64,000 nucleotides of DNA from Streptomyces violaceusniger (GCA_005405945.1 BJHW01000001.1:7502001-7566000), one strand, 5' to 3'. Shown: positions 40,561 to 50,466, counted from the first letter of the stretch. Numbers and translations: made by a program. The notes: generated by a model not told the origin, from the letters alone.

Positions 40561-41224
40561 CGGCGGCCGATGTGTTCCCGGTTAGCCGCTCTCGATCAGC
40601 TGCCGCACGCTCACGGATGGTCCCGTCGTCGCGGTACGCGGGCCCTACCCGCTCACTGCTCACTACCCCGCGACACTCTCCGCATTCCGGGCAGTCGACG
40701 ACGCGGGCGGAAACGTGGCTGTGCTCGCGATGCTGAATGTGGGGCACCACATGGTCGCAACGGAGAGTGAGATCCCAAGTATCGAGAGCCTTCTTGCGTT
40801 CCTCCCGTGAGGGCCAGGAAGCGAGCAGCCTGGCGAGCTTCTCCAGCTGCTTCGGACTCATCGGCGGTGGTGGGCAACAGAAGCCGCAATGCGTCCCCCG
40901 AGAACCGCTGATGCTCCACCGACCACCCCGGCAGTCGGCGTGCCGCTCGCGGAACCTCCGGTCGGCTTCCTCGTACTCACGCTTCTCCGACTCGGACAAC
41001 TTCATGAGGGGATACCAGTCCCCCAGCCCGTCTTGCATGGGCTCTCCGCAGCCCCGACAGGGCTTACCGGCCACGTAGTCCGCCCAGCTGAGACGCGTAC
41101 CTTCTCGCTTCCACCGCTCATCCTGCTCACGACGCCGCCGGTCATCCGCTTCGGCATCGAGGGCTGAGCGCAGAGCACGCTTGGCCGCTCGTTGGCGCTT
41201 CTGCTCCTCCGTGAGCTTGGCCAT
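40550..41224 (-). CDS. Cysteine-rich putative zinc-binding protein
   Basis: ATG 41224 (MAKLTEEQKRQRAAKRALRS) has GGAGGG eight bases upstream. The 224-residue protein starts with a very basic helix and holds several metal-type clusters: CRGCGEP, HADC, HCGFCCP, CDHVVPHIQHREH and CPECGEC. The CDHVVPH plus CxxC arrangement slightly recalls HNH-like nucleases, but the spacing does not let me assign one. There is no signal peptide. It stands alone on the minus strand; the function is unknown. Confidence 0.65.
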   Translation of the reverse strand: MAKLTEEQKRQRAAKRALRSALDAEADDRRRREQDERWKREGTRLSWADYVAGKPCRGCGEPMQDGLGDWYPLMKLSESEKREYEEADRRFRERHADCRGGRWSISGSRGTHCGFCCPPPPMSPKQLEKLARLLASWPSREERKKALDTWDLTLRCDHVVPHIQHREHSHVSARVVDCPECGECRGVVSSERVGPAYRDDGTIRERAAADRERLTGNTSAAVPS

Positions 41225-41749
41225 GGGCTTCACCCTCCGCTGCACCGGGTTCTCGTGTGCGACCGCGGAATCCATGCTGGCGTGGCCGCCCCGCGTGTCG
41301 GCGGCCCGTGTGCCGGATGATGACTTTTGACCGGAGTTGGATCGCAATCGGCCTTCAGGCGACTGATGTCGTCTGGTGCAGACGGTCAGATGTTGCTGTT
41401 TTGAGACGCTGTGAGTGAGTCCCTATCGGGCCGTCGGCAAGACTGCCCCTCCGCTGAGTCTCGCCGAGTTGGTCCGGTGCTCCGCAGCACATGAACAACA
41501 GGACACACGACGCAAGGGTCAATCTTGCCAGCCCGTGACCTGCCCCGAACCGGGACTTGCGGGGCGTCTGTGACTCAGCGCTACGACTGGTCACGCATCT
41601 AGGCGTAGGCGTCACGGGAAGTGATACCCCTGGCTGTTTCAGCACCTGGCTGGTCCGCGAGGCCCTGGCCGAGTCCCGCCCTACCTGGGGATCGTCCGGT
41701 CTGATGCCATGGAGGAAGCGCAGGTTGGGACACCATCGTTGGGGGCGAT
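41225..41749. other. Intergenic region before the Qat-like pair
   Basis: 525 bases. Short frames are present on both strands, but none has coding character. No hairpin or repeat of note is seen. Confidence 0.45.
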
Positions 41750-42538
41750 GTGGGGACATCCACGCGATGGAAGGGACCGAACGGCGATCGGTGGAGCTCT
41801 GCCGGGAGGCGGCTGGCGCGCTGGCGGGAGGACTCACGAAACGCGGATCAGCGGCTGGAGGAGATCGCGGCGGACCACCTGAGCGCCCTGCACGAGACGC
41901 TCCGTGCCGATCGATCGGCTTTCGGGTTGTACGACACGGCCTGTGCGGCCGGTGAACGGCTCGCCGGGGCCCTGGGGTCGCTGGCCGCCGAGGGCGCGGA
42001 GTCGGAGGACGCGCTCGTCGCACGTCTCGTCTCGGAGGTCGGTGGGGACGGCGGCACACTCGCCGACGCCGCGGTGCGCAGGGGGATGGCCGCGGCGGTC
42101 CGCGATGTCCGGGACATGCATCCCGAGATGGACGACGCCATGAACGGGGGTGGCGCGGGCGGCGGCTTTGCCTGGGACATCCTGTGCGATCTCTACCAGG
42201 TGTTCTTCGCCGACATGGTGGGGGAGTTCCTCAAGGCCGTTGTCGCCGAGCACGTCAACCTGGCAGTGCCGGTGCTCATCGCGTCCGATCCTGAAGGCAG
42301 GATCGCCGACTGGGTCGCGGAGAAGGTAGTGGACCTGGCGCCGAACCCCTGCGAGGAGTCCGCCGAAGCGACGGACCTCGCACAAGCCGTGGACACCGCG
42401 CAATCGGTGGTGGGCGCTGCGCAGGATCCCTCGACCGCGCTGCCCAAGATCGCCAAGTCGCTGGTACCGCAGGCGGTCGGCAAGATACTCGGCCTGATCA
42501 CTGAGGAGACCACCGGAGAAGAGGGAGCGGCGGCATGA
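41750..42538 (+). CDS. QatB-like protein
   Basis: A 262-residue protein from GTG 41750 with GGGGGC upstream. The N-terminus MGTSTRWKGPNGDRWSSAGR resembles QatB proteins of the Qat defence system, which start MGTS followed by a GPxG segment (recalled, not searched). The body is Ala-rich and helical (EDALVARLVSEVGGDGGTLA), with a conserved-looking middle AWDILCDLYQVFFADMVGEF. It overlaps the QueC-like gene by four bases, so the products are likely partners. QatB has no known enzymatic role. Neither QatA (KAP-type ATPase) nor QatD (TatD nuclease) is seen nearby. Confidence 0.5.
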   Translation: MGTSTRWKGPNGDRWSSAGRRLARWREDSRNADQRLEEIAADHLSALHETLRADRSAFGLYDTACAAGERLAGALGSLAAEGAESEDALVARLVSEVGGDGGTLADAAVRRGMAAAVRDVRDMHPEMDDAMNGGGAGGGFAWDILCDLYQVFFADMVGEFLKAVVAEHVNLAVPVLIASDPEGRIADWVAEKVVDLAPNPCEESAEATDLAQAVDTAQSVVGAAQDPSTALPKIAKSLVPQAVGKILGLITEETTGEEGAAA

Positions 42539-43857
42539 CCGGTTCCGACCATTTCCTGTGGTGGCGCGGCCATCGCGGGGACCGGCCTCGCGATGACCGC
42601 TGGATGGAGATCGGCAAGGAATCCTTCCAAGAAAGGGAGCGCCGCATCACCGGCCGACACCATCTGCCCGGTCCTGTTCCCGACTGGGCCGAGGATCTGT
42701 TCCGCGTCGCCAGGGCCGCGTTCATCGCCGACAAGTACGTACGCCGGACCGGAGTACGGGACCGGTGGACCCGCCGCATCAGCCTCGCCGTACCCGTCAC
42801 AGAACACGAGCGGTGGGGAAGCGCAGCTGTCCGTACCCACCTCACCGCGCTCCTCCAAGGCCTCACCGGGGACCTATGGAACGTGGACTTCCGGCCTCTC
42901 ACCGGTCACTACGTCGAGGAGGCGCTCGTCTCTCCGGACGAGCCGCGTGCCTCGGAAGTCGCGTTGTTCTCCGGCGGACTGGATTCCCTCAGCTGGGCCG
43001 CCACCCGTTCGCGCGCCGACGACTCCCGCCCGCTGCTGCTCGTGATGTTCCGCGAGGTCGGCCTGCTGCGTCTCCAGCAGCGGGTGTACAGGGCCGTCGA
43101 GCAGCTGGACGTAGTACGGCCGGTGCTGCTGTTACCGATGAGCCAGACCCCGGCGGGCGACGGCTCAGGGGCGCGGCTGGAGACCTCCTCCCGCACTCGT
43201 GGTCTGCTGTACGCGGCGGGCGCGATTCGCGCCGCCACCGCGCACGGGGTGGGCACCGTCCACATCCCCGAGAACGGCCAGCTCGCCCTCAATCCGCCTC
43301 TGACACCAGCGCGTTCGGCCGCCTGCTCTACGCGTTCCGTGCACCCGTGGACGCTGGGCAGTCTGAACGCCTTGGTAACTGCCGTGAGCGACACGGAGAG
43401 CACGGTGCAGGTGGTCAACCCCTTGGCACAGCTGACGAAAGGCGAGGTGTGCAAGGTCGGACGAGATGCGGGCCTCACCCCGTCCGACCTGGAGTCCACC
43501 CTGAGCTGCGGTAAGCCGCCAACCCGCCGAAGGGGCGGCCCTCCCATCGCCAACTGCGGCGTTTGCTTCCCGTGTCTCGTGCGCCGCTCCGGGCTACTCC
43601 ACGCCAACGGCAGCGACGGCACCCGGTACGAGGCATTGCCGTGGGCGGACGGCCTACCGCTTGACCGGGGCGCCGACTGGCGCGCCCTGCAGCGGTGGCT
43701 GCTCGGCCCGCACACCCTTACGGATGTCTTCACCGATACCCCGCTGCCGGCGGACACGGACCCGGCGGTGGCGTTCGATTTGATCAGACGCGGGCGGGAA
43801 GAGTTGTCCCGGCTGCTTCAGATGGCGGAGGCGACGGAGGCGGCTGACGCGGCGTAG
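42535..43857 (+). CDS. QueC-like PP-loop ATPase, QatC-type
   Basis: A 440-residue protein from ATG 42535. The PP-loop LFSGGLDS at residues about 144-151 and the C-terminal zinc motif CGVCFPCLVRRSG are shared with QueC (7-cyano-7-deazaguanine synthase) and more closely with QatC of the Qat anti-phage system. The N-terminal 130 residues (MTGSDHFLWWRGHRGDRPRD) are not in QueC and fit the longer QatC type. No other queuosine or 7-deazaguanine genes are present, so tRNA modification is unlikely. It presumably acts with the QatB-like protein on a nucleotide or protein target. Confidence 0.75.
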   Translation: MTGSDHFLWWRGHRGDRPRDDRWMEIGKESFQERERRITGRHHLPGPVPDWAEDLFRVARAAFIADKYVRRTGVRDRWTRRISLAVPVTEHERWGSAAVRTHLTALLQGLTGDLWNVDFRPLTGHYVEEALVSPDEPRASEVALFSGGLDSLSWAATRSRADDSRPLLLVMFREVGLLRLQQRVYRAVEQLDVVRPVLLLPMSQTPAGDGSGARLETSSRTRGLLYAAGAIRAATAHGVGTVHIPENGQLALNPPLTPARSAACSTRSVHPWTLGSLNALVTAVSDTESTVQVVNPLAQLTKGEVCKVGRDAGLTPSDLESTLSCGKPPTRRRGGPPIANCGVCFPCLVRRSGLLHANGSDGTRYEALPWADGLPLDRGADWRALQRWLLGPHTLTDVFTDTPLPADTDPAVAFDLIRRGREELSRLLQMAEATEAADAA

Positions 43858-44040
43858 GCGGCGCAGGTGGGATGCGGCTCGCACCAGGCCGCCTTGGTGG
43901 TCATGGGACGGCATCGTCGAGGTGTCCTGGACGCAGTACCTGCGCAGAGCGCCGACTGATCTGGGTCAAGGCCTTTCGCCCACCCATTCGGATCGTGAGT
44001 CGAAGGCCCGGACACACCGCCTCACCGACTCGCTGTCGTG

Positions 44041-44059
44041 AATCCCAAACGACGTGCAC
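44041..44059 (+). repeat. Direct repeat 1, upstream of the HsdM module
   Basis: AATCCCAAACGACGTGCAC, 18 of 19 bases identical to the copy at 44099-44117; start-to-start spacing is 58 bases. Possibly an operator pair. Confidence 0.7.
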
Positions 44060-44098
44060 TCGACGAAAGTGCTTGAACTCCGGGCGCGCGCCCAAAGA

Positions 44099-44117
44099 AA
44101 TCCCAAACGGCGTGCAC
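44099..44117 (+). repeat. Direct repeat 2, upstream of the HsdM module
   Basis: AATCCCAAACGGCGTGCAC; one base differs from 44041-44059. Confidence 0.7.
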
Positions 44118-44148
44118 CCAGCAGCGCGTGGCCTGCGCCGTCTACTGT

Positions 44149-44212
44149 CCTTCCTGAAGCCAGGGATCACCGGCTCACTCGTCCACTGGGAGATCCCCCG
44201 ACCTCAGGAAGG
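44149..44212 (+). promoter_or_regulatory. Nested hairpin sequestering a ribosome-binding site
   Basis: Outer arms CCTTCCTGA (44149-44157) and TCAGGAAGG (44204-44212) pair perfectly, and inner arms GGGATC (44163-44168) and GATCCC (44192-44197) stack within. The AGGAAGG Shine-Dalgarno of the gene at 44219 lies in the outer 3' arm, so folding would mask it. Regulation is inferred. Confidence 0.6.
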
Positions 44213-44218
44213 AAACCC

Positions 44219-44410
44219 GTGCAGCTGAGGCTGATGTACGTGATCATCGCGGTCCTCGCGGCGCTTGTCGCCGCTCTGGTCGGCAGCGTCGTGACCGTCG
44301 TCGAGGGAGGGCGCCCCACGGCGGCCTTCAAGACCGGAGCATTCACCTTCGCCGGCTCCCTGACGCTCCTTATCGTGGTCATGGGCGCCCTGGGTGTGGT
44401 GGGCTCGTGA
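44219..44410 (+). CDS. Small two-helix membrane protein
   Basis: A 63-residue protein from GTG 44219 with AGGAAGGA six bases upstream. It begins MQLRLMYVIIAVLAALVAAL (first membrane helix), continues through a short loop VEGGRPTAAFKTG, and ends with FAGSLTLLIVVMGALGVVGS (second helix). Its stop overlaps the start of the HsdM-like gene (GTGA), so it belongs to that operon. Tiny membrane proteins next to defence genes can be effectors or anchors, but nothing in the sequence shows that here. Confidence 0.65.
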   Translation: MQLRLMYVIIAVLAALVAALVGSVVTVVEGGRPTAAFKTGAFTFAGSLTLLIVVMGALGVVGS

Positions 44411-45912
44411 GTGACGTGGGTGCCCTTGGAGGACAGGCGCAGGCCGAGGGTCCCTCCTCGCTCGACGAAGTGCTCGCGAAGGTGCGCCGACACCGCACGC
44501 ACCTCTCGCGGCTGATGAACACCCATGACGCGACTCGCCTCGTCCTCGGGCTGCTGTACCTGAGCCGGGCCGCGCACGCCGCTCCCGGCACCGGCGTACC
44601 GACATGGTCGTGGTTGCTGGGTCAGCCGGCAGGGCGCGGTTCGGGAATCCGCGCTGCCGTGAGCAAGTGTCTGGGCCACTGGCTTCCCACAGTCGACGGA
44701 CAGAGCGCAGACGTGGACACGAGGAGCCTGATGCCCGTTCCGCCCCCTGGTTCCGAAGGACCACTGCACGCTCTCGTCCAGGCCATCGGCTCCACCCAGC
44801 GGACCGGGCCCCTGCTCGACCAGTGCCTCCGTGATCTCTCGGCGGACCAGGCAGACGGCAGCCACTACTTCACGCCGGGTGACATGGCGCGTCTGATGGT
44901 CGGTGCGGCCGTCCCCCGCGACCGGCACAGAGTGCTGGACCCGGTTTGCGGTTCAGGGGGACTGCTCGTCGAGAGTCACCGCTATGTCCGCGAACGCGTC
45001 GAGCTGAATCCGGCCATGTCCCTGCATGGAAAGGAACAGCACGCCCACACCTCGCAGGTGGCCCGCATGAACTTCGCGGTGCGGGGGATCACGGCTCACG
45101 TCTTCCCGCCCGGGGACAGCCTCGCGGAGCCCGAACCCGAGCCCTACGACATCATCCTGGCCAACCTTCCCTTCAACCAGCGTGACTGGGCGCCGGAGGA
45201 CAAGACGGATCAGGGCTCCCCCTGGTCGGGTCCCCCGCTCCCTGCCGATCCCCGGTGGCCGGAGGAACCGCCGTCCCGAGGGTCCGCCAACTCCGCGTGG
45301 ATTCAGCACATCGCGCACGCGCTGGCTCCAGCCGGACGAGCTGTCTTCCTGATGGCCGACAGCGTGGCCAACAGCAGACAGCCCGTCCCCCGAAGGCTCC
45401 GCGAACGCCTCCTGCGCGACGATCTAGTCGAGTGCGTGATCGCTCTGCCACCTCGTGTGTTCGGTCACACCAAAGCCCCCGCCTGTCTGTGGGTGCTCAA
45501 CAGGGACAAGAGCGCGCGTCCCGGCTGGGGTGCCCTGGACCGTCGCCGGCAGGTGCTTTTCGTCAACGCGCGGCGAGCCTTCGAACCGGTCCCGGAGTCG
45601 AGAGCACGGAGGCTGGGCGACGAGAACACGGCATTGATCCTGACCACCCTGGCGGCCTGGCGTGGCCTCTCCGAGGACGGTGCTGCGGTCGCGCCGTACA
45701 ACGACGCGGTCGGCTGGTCCCGAAGCTGCTCCACCGAGGAGATCGCCGATCGCGAGTACAGCCTGATGCCGACCTCGTACGCCGTGGAGCCTCCCAGCCC
45801 CGCGCGGGACACACGGAGCCGGGTCGAGCAGCTCAAGCTCGAACTGGCCGATCAGTTCGAGCAGATGCGCGACCTGGAACTCCGACTGCTGGACGTCTTG
45901 GAGGAGATCTGA
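44407..45912 (+). CDS. HsdM-like N6-adenine DNA methyltransferase
   Basis: A 501-residue protein from GTG 44407. The SAM-binding motif I is DPVCGSGGLL (residues about 178-187), preceded by HYFTPGDMARLMV as in type I modification subunits. The catalytic motif IV is NLPF (residues 253-256), a known variant of NPPF. The C-terminal helix KLELADQFEQMRDLELRLLD probably contacts the specificity subunit. It should methylate adenine at sites chosen by the adjacent S-like protein, which starts at its stop codon (TGATG). No HsdR motor/nuclease gene is in the window, so this is either methylation-only or part of a different defence design. Confidence 0.82.
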   Translation: MSDVGALGGQAQAEGPSSLDEVLAKVRRHRTHLSRLMNTHDATRLVLGLLYLSRAAHAAPGTGVPTWSWLLGQPAGRGSGIRAAVSKCLGHWLPTVDGQSADVDTRSLMPVPPPGSEGPLHALVQAIGSTQRTGPLLDQCLRDLSADQADGSHYFTPGDMARLMVGAAVPRDRHRVLDPVCGSGGLLVESHRYVRERVELNPAMSLHGKEQHAHTSQVARMNFAVRGITAHVFPPGDSLAEPEPEPYDIILANLPFNQRDWAPEDKTDQGSPWSGPPLPADPRWPEEPPSRGSANSAWIQHIAHALAPAGRAVFLMADSVANSRQPVPRRLRERLLRDDLVECVIALPPRVFGHTKAPACLWVLNRDKSARPGWGALDRRRQVLFVNARRAFEPVPESRARRLGDENTALILTTLAAWRGLSEDGAAVAPYNDAVGWSRSCSTEEIADREYSLMPTSYAVEPPSPARDTRSRVEQLKLELADQFEQMRDLELRLLDVLEEI

Positions 45913-47213
45913 TGGAAGCCAATGCCGACCAGGTCGACTCGGGTAGAGCGGCTTGGCAGACGACCTCCATCAAAATCGAGCGGATCCGCAGGCGCATCTA
46001 CACCACCTCCGGTTTCCTCGACGACGCGGCCGCCGAACGGACCGCAGGAGTCGTCAGCTCGACGTTCGTCCAGAACGGCAGGATCCTCTCGCCCAGGACC
46101 AAGGAGTGTTGGCCGGGCAATTCCGCGCCCAGCAGGGCAACTCTCGAGGAGGGCGACCTGGCCGTCGTACTCGTCCGGCGGGTGGGCGATTCCGCACTGG
46201 TCACCGCCGAGCACGCGGGATGTACAGCGACCAGGTCGATCGGCATCATCCGAGCTGAGCCGCACATAGTGCGGTGGCTGCGTATCTGGCTACAGACACC
46301 CACGGCGAAGGCTCATATCGACGAGGACGTGACGGCACATGTCGAGCCCACCATCAGCCTCGGCACCCTCCACCGCATGCTGTTTCCGCTGCCTCCGCCA
46401 GACGTCGTCACCGCATACCACCGGGCCTTCGGCCTCATCGAGGGGATGACCGCCCTCTACCAGGAGACCGCCCGCAAGGCGGTGGAACTAGCCGACGCGC
46501 TCCATGACGACTGGGCGTCGGAGATTCCGCCATGGGAGACACGACCGCTCGCGAAAGTCGCCAAACTGAAGACGGGCAAAGGTTCCGAACGCTCGCTTCC
46601 CCCGTTGCCCGCAGAACCCACCACCGATGTAACCGATGTCATCGCCCCCAGAGATCTCTACGACCTCCCCGTGCCCCACGTCCAGAGGTTCCGTCTGAGC
46701 AGTCCAGCGAACGAGGGCGACGCCCTTCCTCCCGGCACCTTGATGCTGAGCACCCGTTCCGACGGCGCACACATCGCTGTGCCGAGCCGACCAGCAACAC
46801 CTCTCAGAGGCGTCGTGGCCGTACGACCTCATGAGGACGAGGCCGGTTGGTGGCTGCTTCACGAACTCAGGAGCAGGAGCAGCGACATCACGCGGCTTGC
46901 GCAGGGCCAGAACGGCAGGGAAATCTCCGCCGGCGCCCTCAAGCGCCTGGAGGTCACCTGGCCGGACCGGTTCACGCGCACCGACTTCCACACGATGGCC
47001 GACCCCCTGCACGCCATGGCGCGACTCCTTGTCGCCAAGATCGCGACGCTGCACACCCTGCGGGACGCGCTCCTGCGCGACATCTCAGCGAAGGCCGGCG
47101 TCCTCCGGGAACCGACAACCGAGCCGGAAGAGCGGAGCGCTCCTGCTTCTCGCCCCACCGCGGGCCCCGCATCACGGAGTATGACCGGCAAGGATCGGCC
47201 TGCGGCGCTCTAA
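45912..47213 (+). CDS. HsdS-like specificity subunit
   Basis: A 433-residue protein from ATG 45912, overlapping the HsdM-like stop by one base. It shows two S-type halves: a first target-recognition-like part (residues about 10-160, with LVRRVGDSALVTAEHAGCTA) followed by a helix VTAYHRAFGLIEGMTALYQE, and a second part ending in another helix HAMARLLVAKIATLHTLRDA. The two helices would be the conserved spacers that hold two HsdM copies. Target-recognition domains vary too much to predict the site. The last 40 residues are a disordered Pro/Ser-rich tail. Confidence 0.75.
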   Translation: MEANADQVDSGRAAWQTTSIKIERIRRRIYTTSGFLDDAAAERTAGVVSSTFVQNGRILSPRTKECWPGNSAPSRATLEEGDLAVVLVRRVGDSALVTAEHAGCTATRSIGIIRAEPHIVRWLRIWLQTPTAKAHIDEDVTAHVEPTISLGTLHRMLFPLPPPDVVTAYHRAFGLIEGMTALYQETARKAVELADALHDDWASEIPPWETRPLAKVAKLKTGKGSERSLPPLPAEPTTDVTDVIAPRDLYDLPVPHVQRFRLSSPANEGDALPPGTLMLSTRSDGAHIAVPSRPATPLRGVVAVRPHEDEAGWWLLHELRSRSSDITRLAQGQNGREISAGALKRLEVTWPDRFTRTDFHTMADPLHAMARLLVAKIATLHTLRDALLRDISAKAGVLREPTTEPEERSAPASRPTAGPASRSMTGKDRPAAL

Positions 47214-47293
47214 GGAGCGAGCTAGCATCTAAGTAAGATTCAATCTACGTAAGACCGAAACTATGTTTGATAGCGGCCGGAGGTACGGCAGGG

Positions 47294-48726
47294 ATGGAGT
47301 TCAAGGGCAGGGTCGCTGACCTCGACCTGCTGACCAGGCAACTGGGTCTCGTGGCCGGGGGCGCGGGAGCCACCCGGGGCCAGGCTGTGATCATGACGGG
47401 GCGGCGTCGGGTGGGGAAGTCTCGTCTGGTCCAGGAGTTCTGTGACCGGTCCGGCGTTCCGTACGTGGTCTTCCAGGCGACCCGGGGCCGTAACGCCGTC
47501 GCCGAGCGGGCGGACTTCTCCGCGGCGCTCGCGCAGTCCCCGCTGCCCGGGGCGGAACTGGTGGCCGGACTGCACGCCGCGGACTGGAACCAGGCGCTGC
47601 GGTCCCTGGCCGTCGCGGTGCCGGACGATGCCCCGAGCGTCGCGGTGATCGACGAAGTGCCGTGGCTGGTGGAGCAGGACCAGGAGTTCGAAGGGGCGCT
47701 GCAGACGGTCTGGGACCGTCACCTGTCCGCCAAGCCGGTGCTGCTGATCCTGGTGGGCAGCGACATGTCGGTGATGGAGGCGCTGCAGTCGTACGGCCGT
47801 CCGTTCTTCGGCCGGGCCGCAAAGATGACCGTACGTCCGCTGCACCTGGCCGATGTGCATGCCATGACCTCTCTGGACGCGGCGGAGGCGGTGGACGCGC
47901 TGCTGATCACCGGGGGCTTCCCCGAGATCGTCCAGTCGTGGCGGCCCGGGATGGGGCGCGCTGATTTCCTGCGCGAGGCAGTGGCCAACCCTCTCTCACC
48001 GCTGCTGGTGGCGGGTGAGCTGTCGCTGCTGGGGAGTTCCCCGAGGCGTCACACTCTCGGGCGGTGCTGGAGGCGGTCGGCAGTGGGGAGCGGACCTTCT
48101 CCACCATCGCCGCGCAGGCCGGCGGCGCAGGCGCCCTGCCCTCCGGGACCCTGTCGCCACTGCTGCACACCTTGCAGACCAAGCGCATCCTCGCCACCGA
48201 CCTCCCGCTTTCCACGAAGCCCGACACCAAGAACAAGCGCTATCGGATCGCCGACCCGTATCTCCGGTTCTGGCTGGCCTTCCTGCAACGGGGAATCCCG
48301 CTCATCGAACGCGGCCGCGGCGATCTCGCCCTGGAGCGCATCGAGCGGTCCTGGACCACGTGGCGAGGACGTGCGGTCGAGCCGGTCATCCGCGAGTCGT
48401 TGCTGCGCCTCCTCCCCGATGACAGATGGCCCCACACGGAAGCGGTCGGCGGCTGGTGGAACCGGCAGAACAACCCCGAGATCGACCTGATCGGCGCCGA
48501 CCGCGAACCGGTGGCGGGCACGGTGCACTTCATCGGCTCCATCAAGTGGCTGGAGTCTCATCCGTTCGGCCGCCGCGAGTACGACGCCCTGGCCCGGGAC
48601 ATGCTCGCGGTGCCCGGCGCCGAACCCGACACCCCACTCGTCGCCGTCTCACGCTGCGGCGTCGAGGACGACCTGCCGCTCGCGGCGCACTGGGGCCCGG
48701 AGGACTTGCTCCGCGCGTGGCAGTAG
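47294..48726 (+). CDS. ATPase of the archaeal-type/DUF234 family, one frameshift
   Basis: ATG 47294 begins MEFKGRVADLDLLTRQLGLV; GGAGG lies 11 bases upstream. The P-loop is MTGRRRVGKSRLV and Walker B is VAVIDEVPWLV, typical of the AAA-type ATPase that precedes a DUF234 nuclease-like C-terminus. The frame breaks near 48035; one extra G in GGGG gives LLGEFPEASHSRAVLEAVGS and leads into the second frame (AVGSGERTFSTIAAQAGGAG), ending at 48726 with NNPEIDLIGADREPV, which fits the DUF234 PD-(D/E)XK-like site. The total is about 477 residues. An AT-rich stretch at 47222-47275 upstream may hold its promoter. Its substrate is unknown; it could belong to the defence cluster. Confidence 0.75.
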
Positions 48727-48790
48727 GCGGGGGAGAGGCGGCTCAGAGGGTGGATGCCGGGGTCAGCGGACGGCACGAGAATGGAGAGTC

Positions 48791-50466
48791 ATGAAAACGT
48801 TCACCGAGTCAGTTCTGCGGGCGTTGGCCGGTCCGCGCTCCTTCGAACGCGGGCTCGGCTACCTGGACGCGGTGTCCGGAGTCGAGGTCGGTGACGGCTG
48901 GGTCACCGCGATTGTCCATGGCACGGAGCGGTACGAGGTGGAGCTGACGCTGGACGGGCCAGGTGGGCTGTCCGGAGAGTGTGACTGCCCGTACGGCATG
49001 GAGGGCAACTTCTGCAAGCATCTGGTCGCCCTCGGCCTGACGGTGCTCGCCCAGCGGGAGAGCCTGCCGCGGCAGCGGAAGGCGGCCCGGGACCGTGCGA
49101 AGGACCTTGACGGGTGGCTGTCCGCCCTGTCCAAGGACGAGTTGCTCGCCCTTGTGCGGGAACAGATCGCCGAGGACCGGCAGTTGCGCCGCCGTCTGGA
49201 GCTTCGGGCCGCGAGCGTTCGCGGCGACCTCGCCGCGGTCCGGGCCCGTATCCGTGATCTGCTGGATATCTCGCCGTTCGCGCAGTACGGGTACGTCGAG
49301 TACGCCGATGCCCGCGCCTACGCCGACCAGGCCGGGCAGGCGGTGTCCGCGATCGGCGCGCTCATCGGTTCGGGCCGGGCCGATGATGCGATCACCCTGG
49401 CGCGGGAGGCGATGAAGCTGCTCGCCGACGCGGTGGAGAGTGTCGACGACTCGGACGGATGGCTCGGGCAGGTCGGTGCGGACCTCGCAGGCGTCCATCT
49501 CGGGGCGTGCCGTGCGGCACGCCCCGACCCCGAGGAGCTCGCGCGCTGGCTGGTCGGCCATGCGCTCGGCGACGTGGACGACGGCCTCACAGACATCGAT
49601 CCGCTCGACTATGAGGAAGTCCTCGGCGAAGAGGGGATGGCCGCCCTGCGGAGGCTGGCGGTCGAGGCGTGGCGGGGCAACCGCCGCGGCTGGGCGGAGA
49701 AGTACCTGATGGAGCGTCTGGCCAAGGCGGGCGGCGACGTCGACGCGGTGATCGCCGTGCATGCGGCCGACCTGGCATCGAACGGACACACGCACCTGCT
49801 CATCGCCCACGAGCTGGACACGGCCCGGCGCCCCGACGAGGCCCTGCGCTGGGCGGAACGCGGCATCCACGACGCCCGCGACCTCGCCACCGTCGACACT
49901 GCCCTCGTCGACTACCTCTGCGACCGCTACGCGCAGGCGGACCGGCTCCCCGACGCCGTGGCCCTGCGCCGCGACCACTTCGGCGCCCGCCGCACCCTGC
50001 TCGCGTACCAGCAACTGCGAGCCGCCGCCCGGGCAGGGGACTGCTGGCCGGCCGAGCGTGAGGGAGCGCTGGCTCTGCTGCGTGCCGATGCGGAGCAGCA
50101 ACAGCACTCCCGGTACGGCGGCCCGGCCCTGATCGACGCCCTGCTCGACGACAAGGACATCGACGCGGCCTGGCAGGCCGCCACCGAGACCGGCGCCGAC
50201 GACCGGCAGTGGCTCACGCTAGCCGACCAGGCCCGCGCCACCCGCCCGCCGACGCGCTCGCCGTCTACCGGCGCCTGGCCGAACCCCTCACGCAGCAGAC
50301 GGGCAACGCGATCTACGAGCAGCTGACCAGCCTGCTGCTGAGCATCCGCGACTGCCACCGCCGCCTGGGCACCCAGGACGAGTTCACCACGTACCTCACC
50401 GCCCTGCGCGCCGACCAGAAGCGCAAACGCAACCTGATGCGGCTCCTCGACCAGCACGGCCTGTGA
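48791..50466 (+). CDS. SWIM zinc-finger protein with a helical-repeat C-terminus, one frameshift
   Basis: ATG 48791 begins MKTFTESVLRALAGPRSFER. The SWIM zinc finger is GECDCPYGMEGNFCKHLVAL (residues about 62-81). The rest is alpha-helical, with repeat-like segments (LARWLVGHALGDVDDGLTDI, HELDTARRPDEALRWAERGI). The frame breaks near 50243; the downstream frame continues HPPADALAVYRRLAEPLTQQ and ends QKRKRNLMRLLDQHGL at 50466, the usual end of this family. Joined length is about 558 residues. SWIM proteins bind nucleic acid or protein; the cellular role is not known. Confidence 0.78.

Larger units (their letters stand above)
43858..44218. other. Structured leader region before the small membrane protein and hsdM
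   Basis: 361 bases without an ORF. It holds two 19-base direct repeats (44041-44059 and 44099-44117) and a nested inverted repeat (44149-44212) whose 3' arm covers the ribosome-binding site of the next gene. Confidence 0.6.

Noticed and set aside
42535..43857. Genuine QueC for queuosine biosynthesis
   Set aside because: It is longer than QueC with an extra N-terminal domain, and no queD, queE or queF is nearby.
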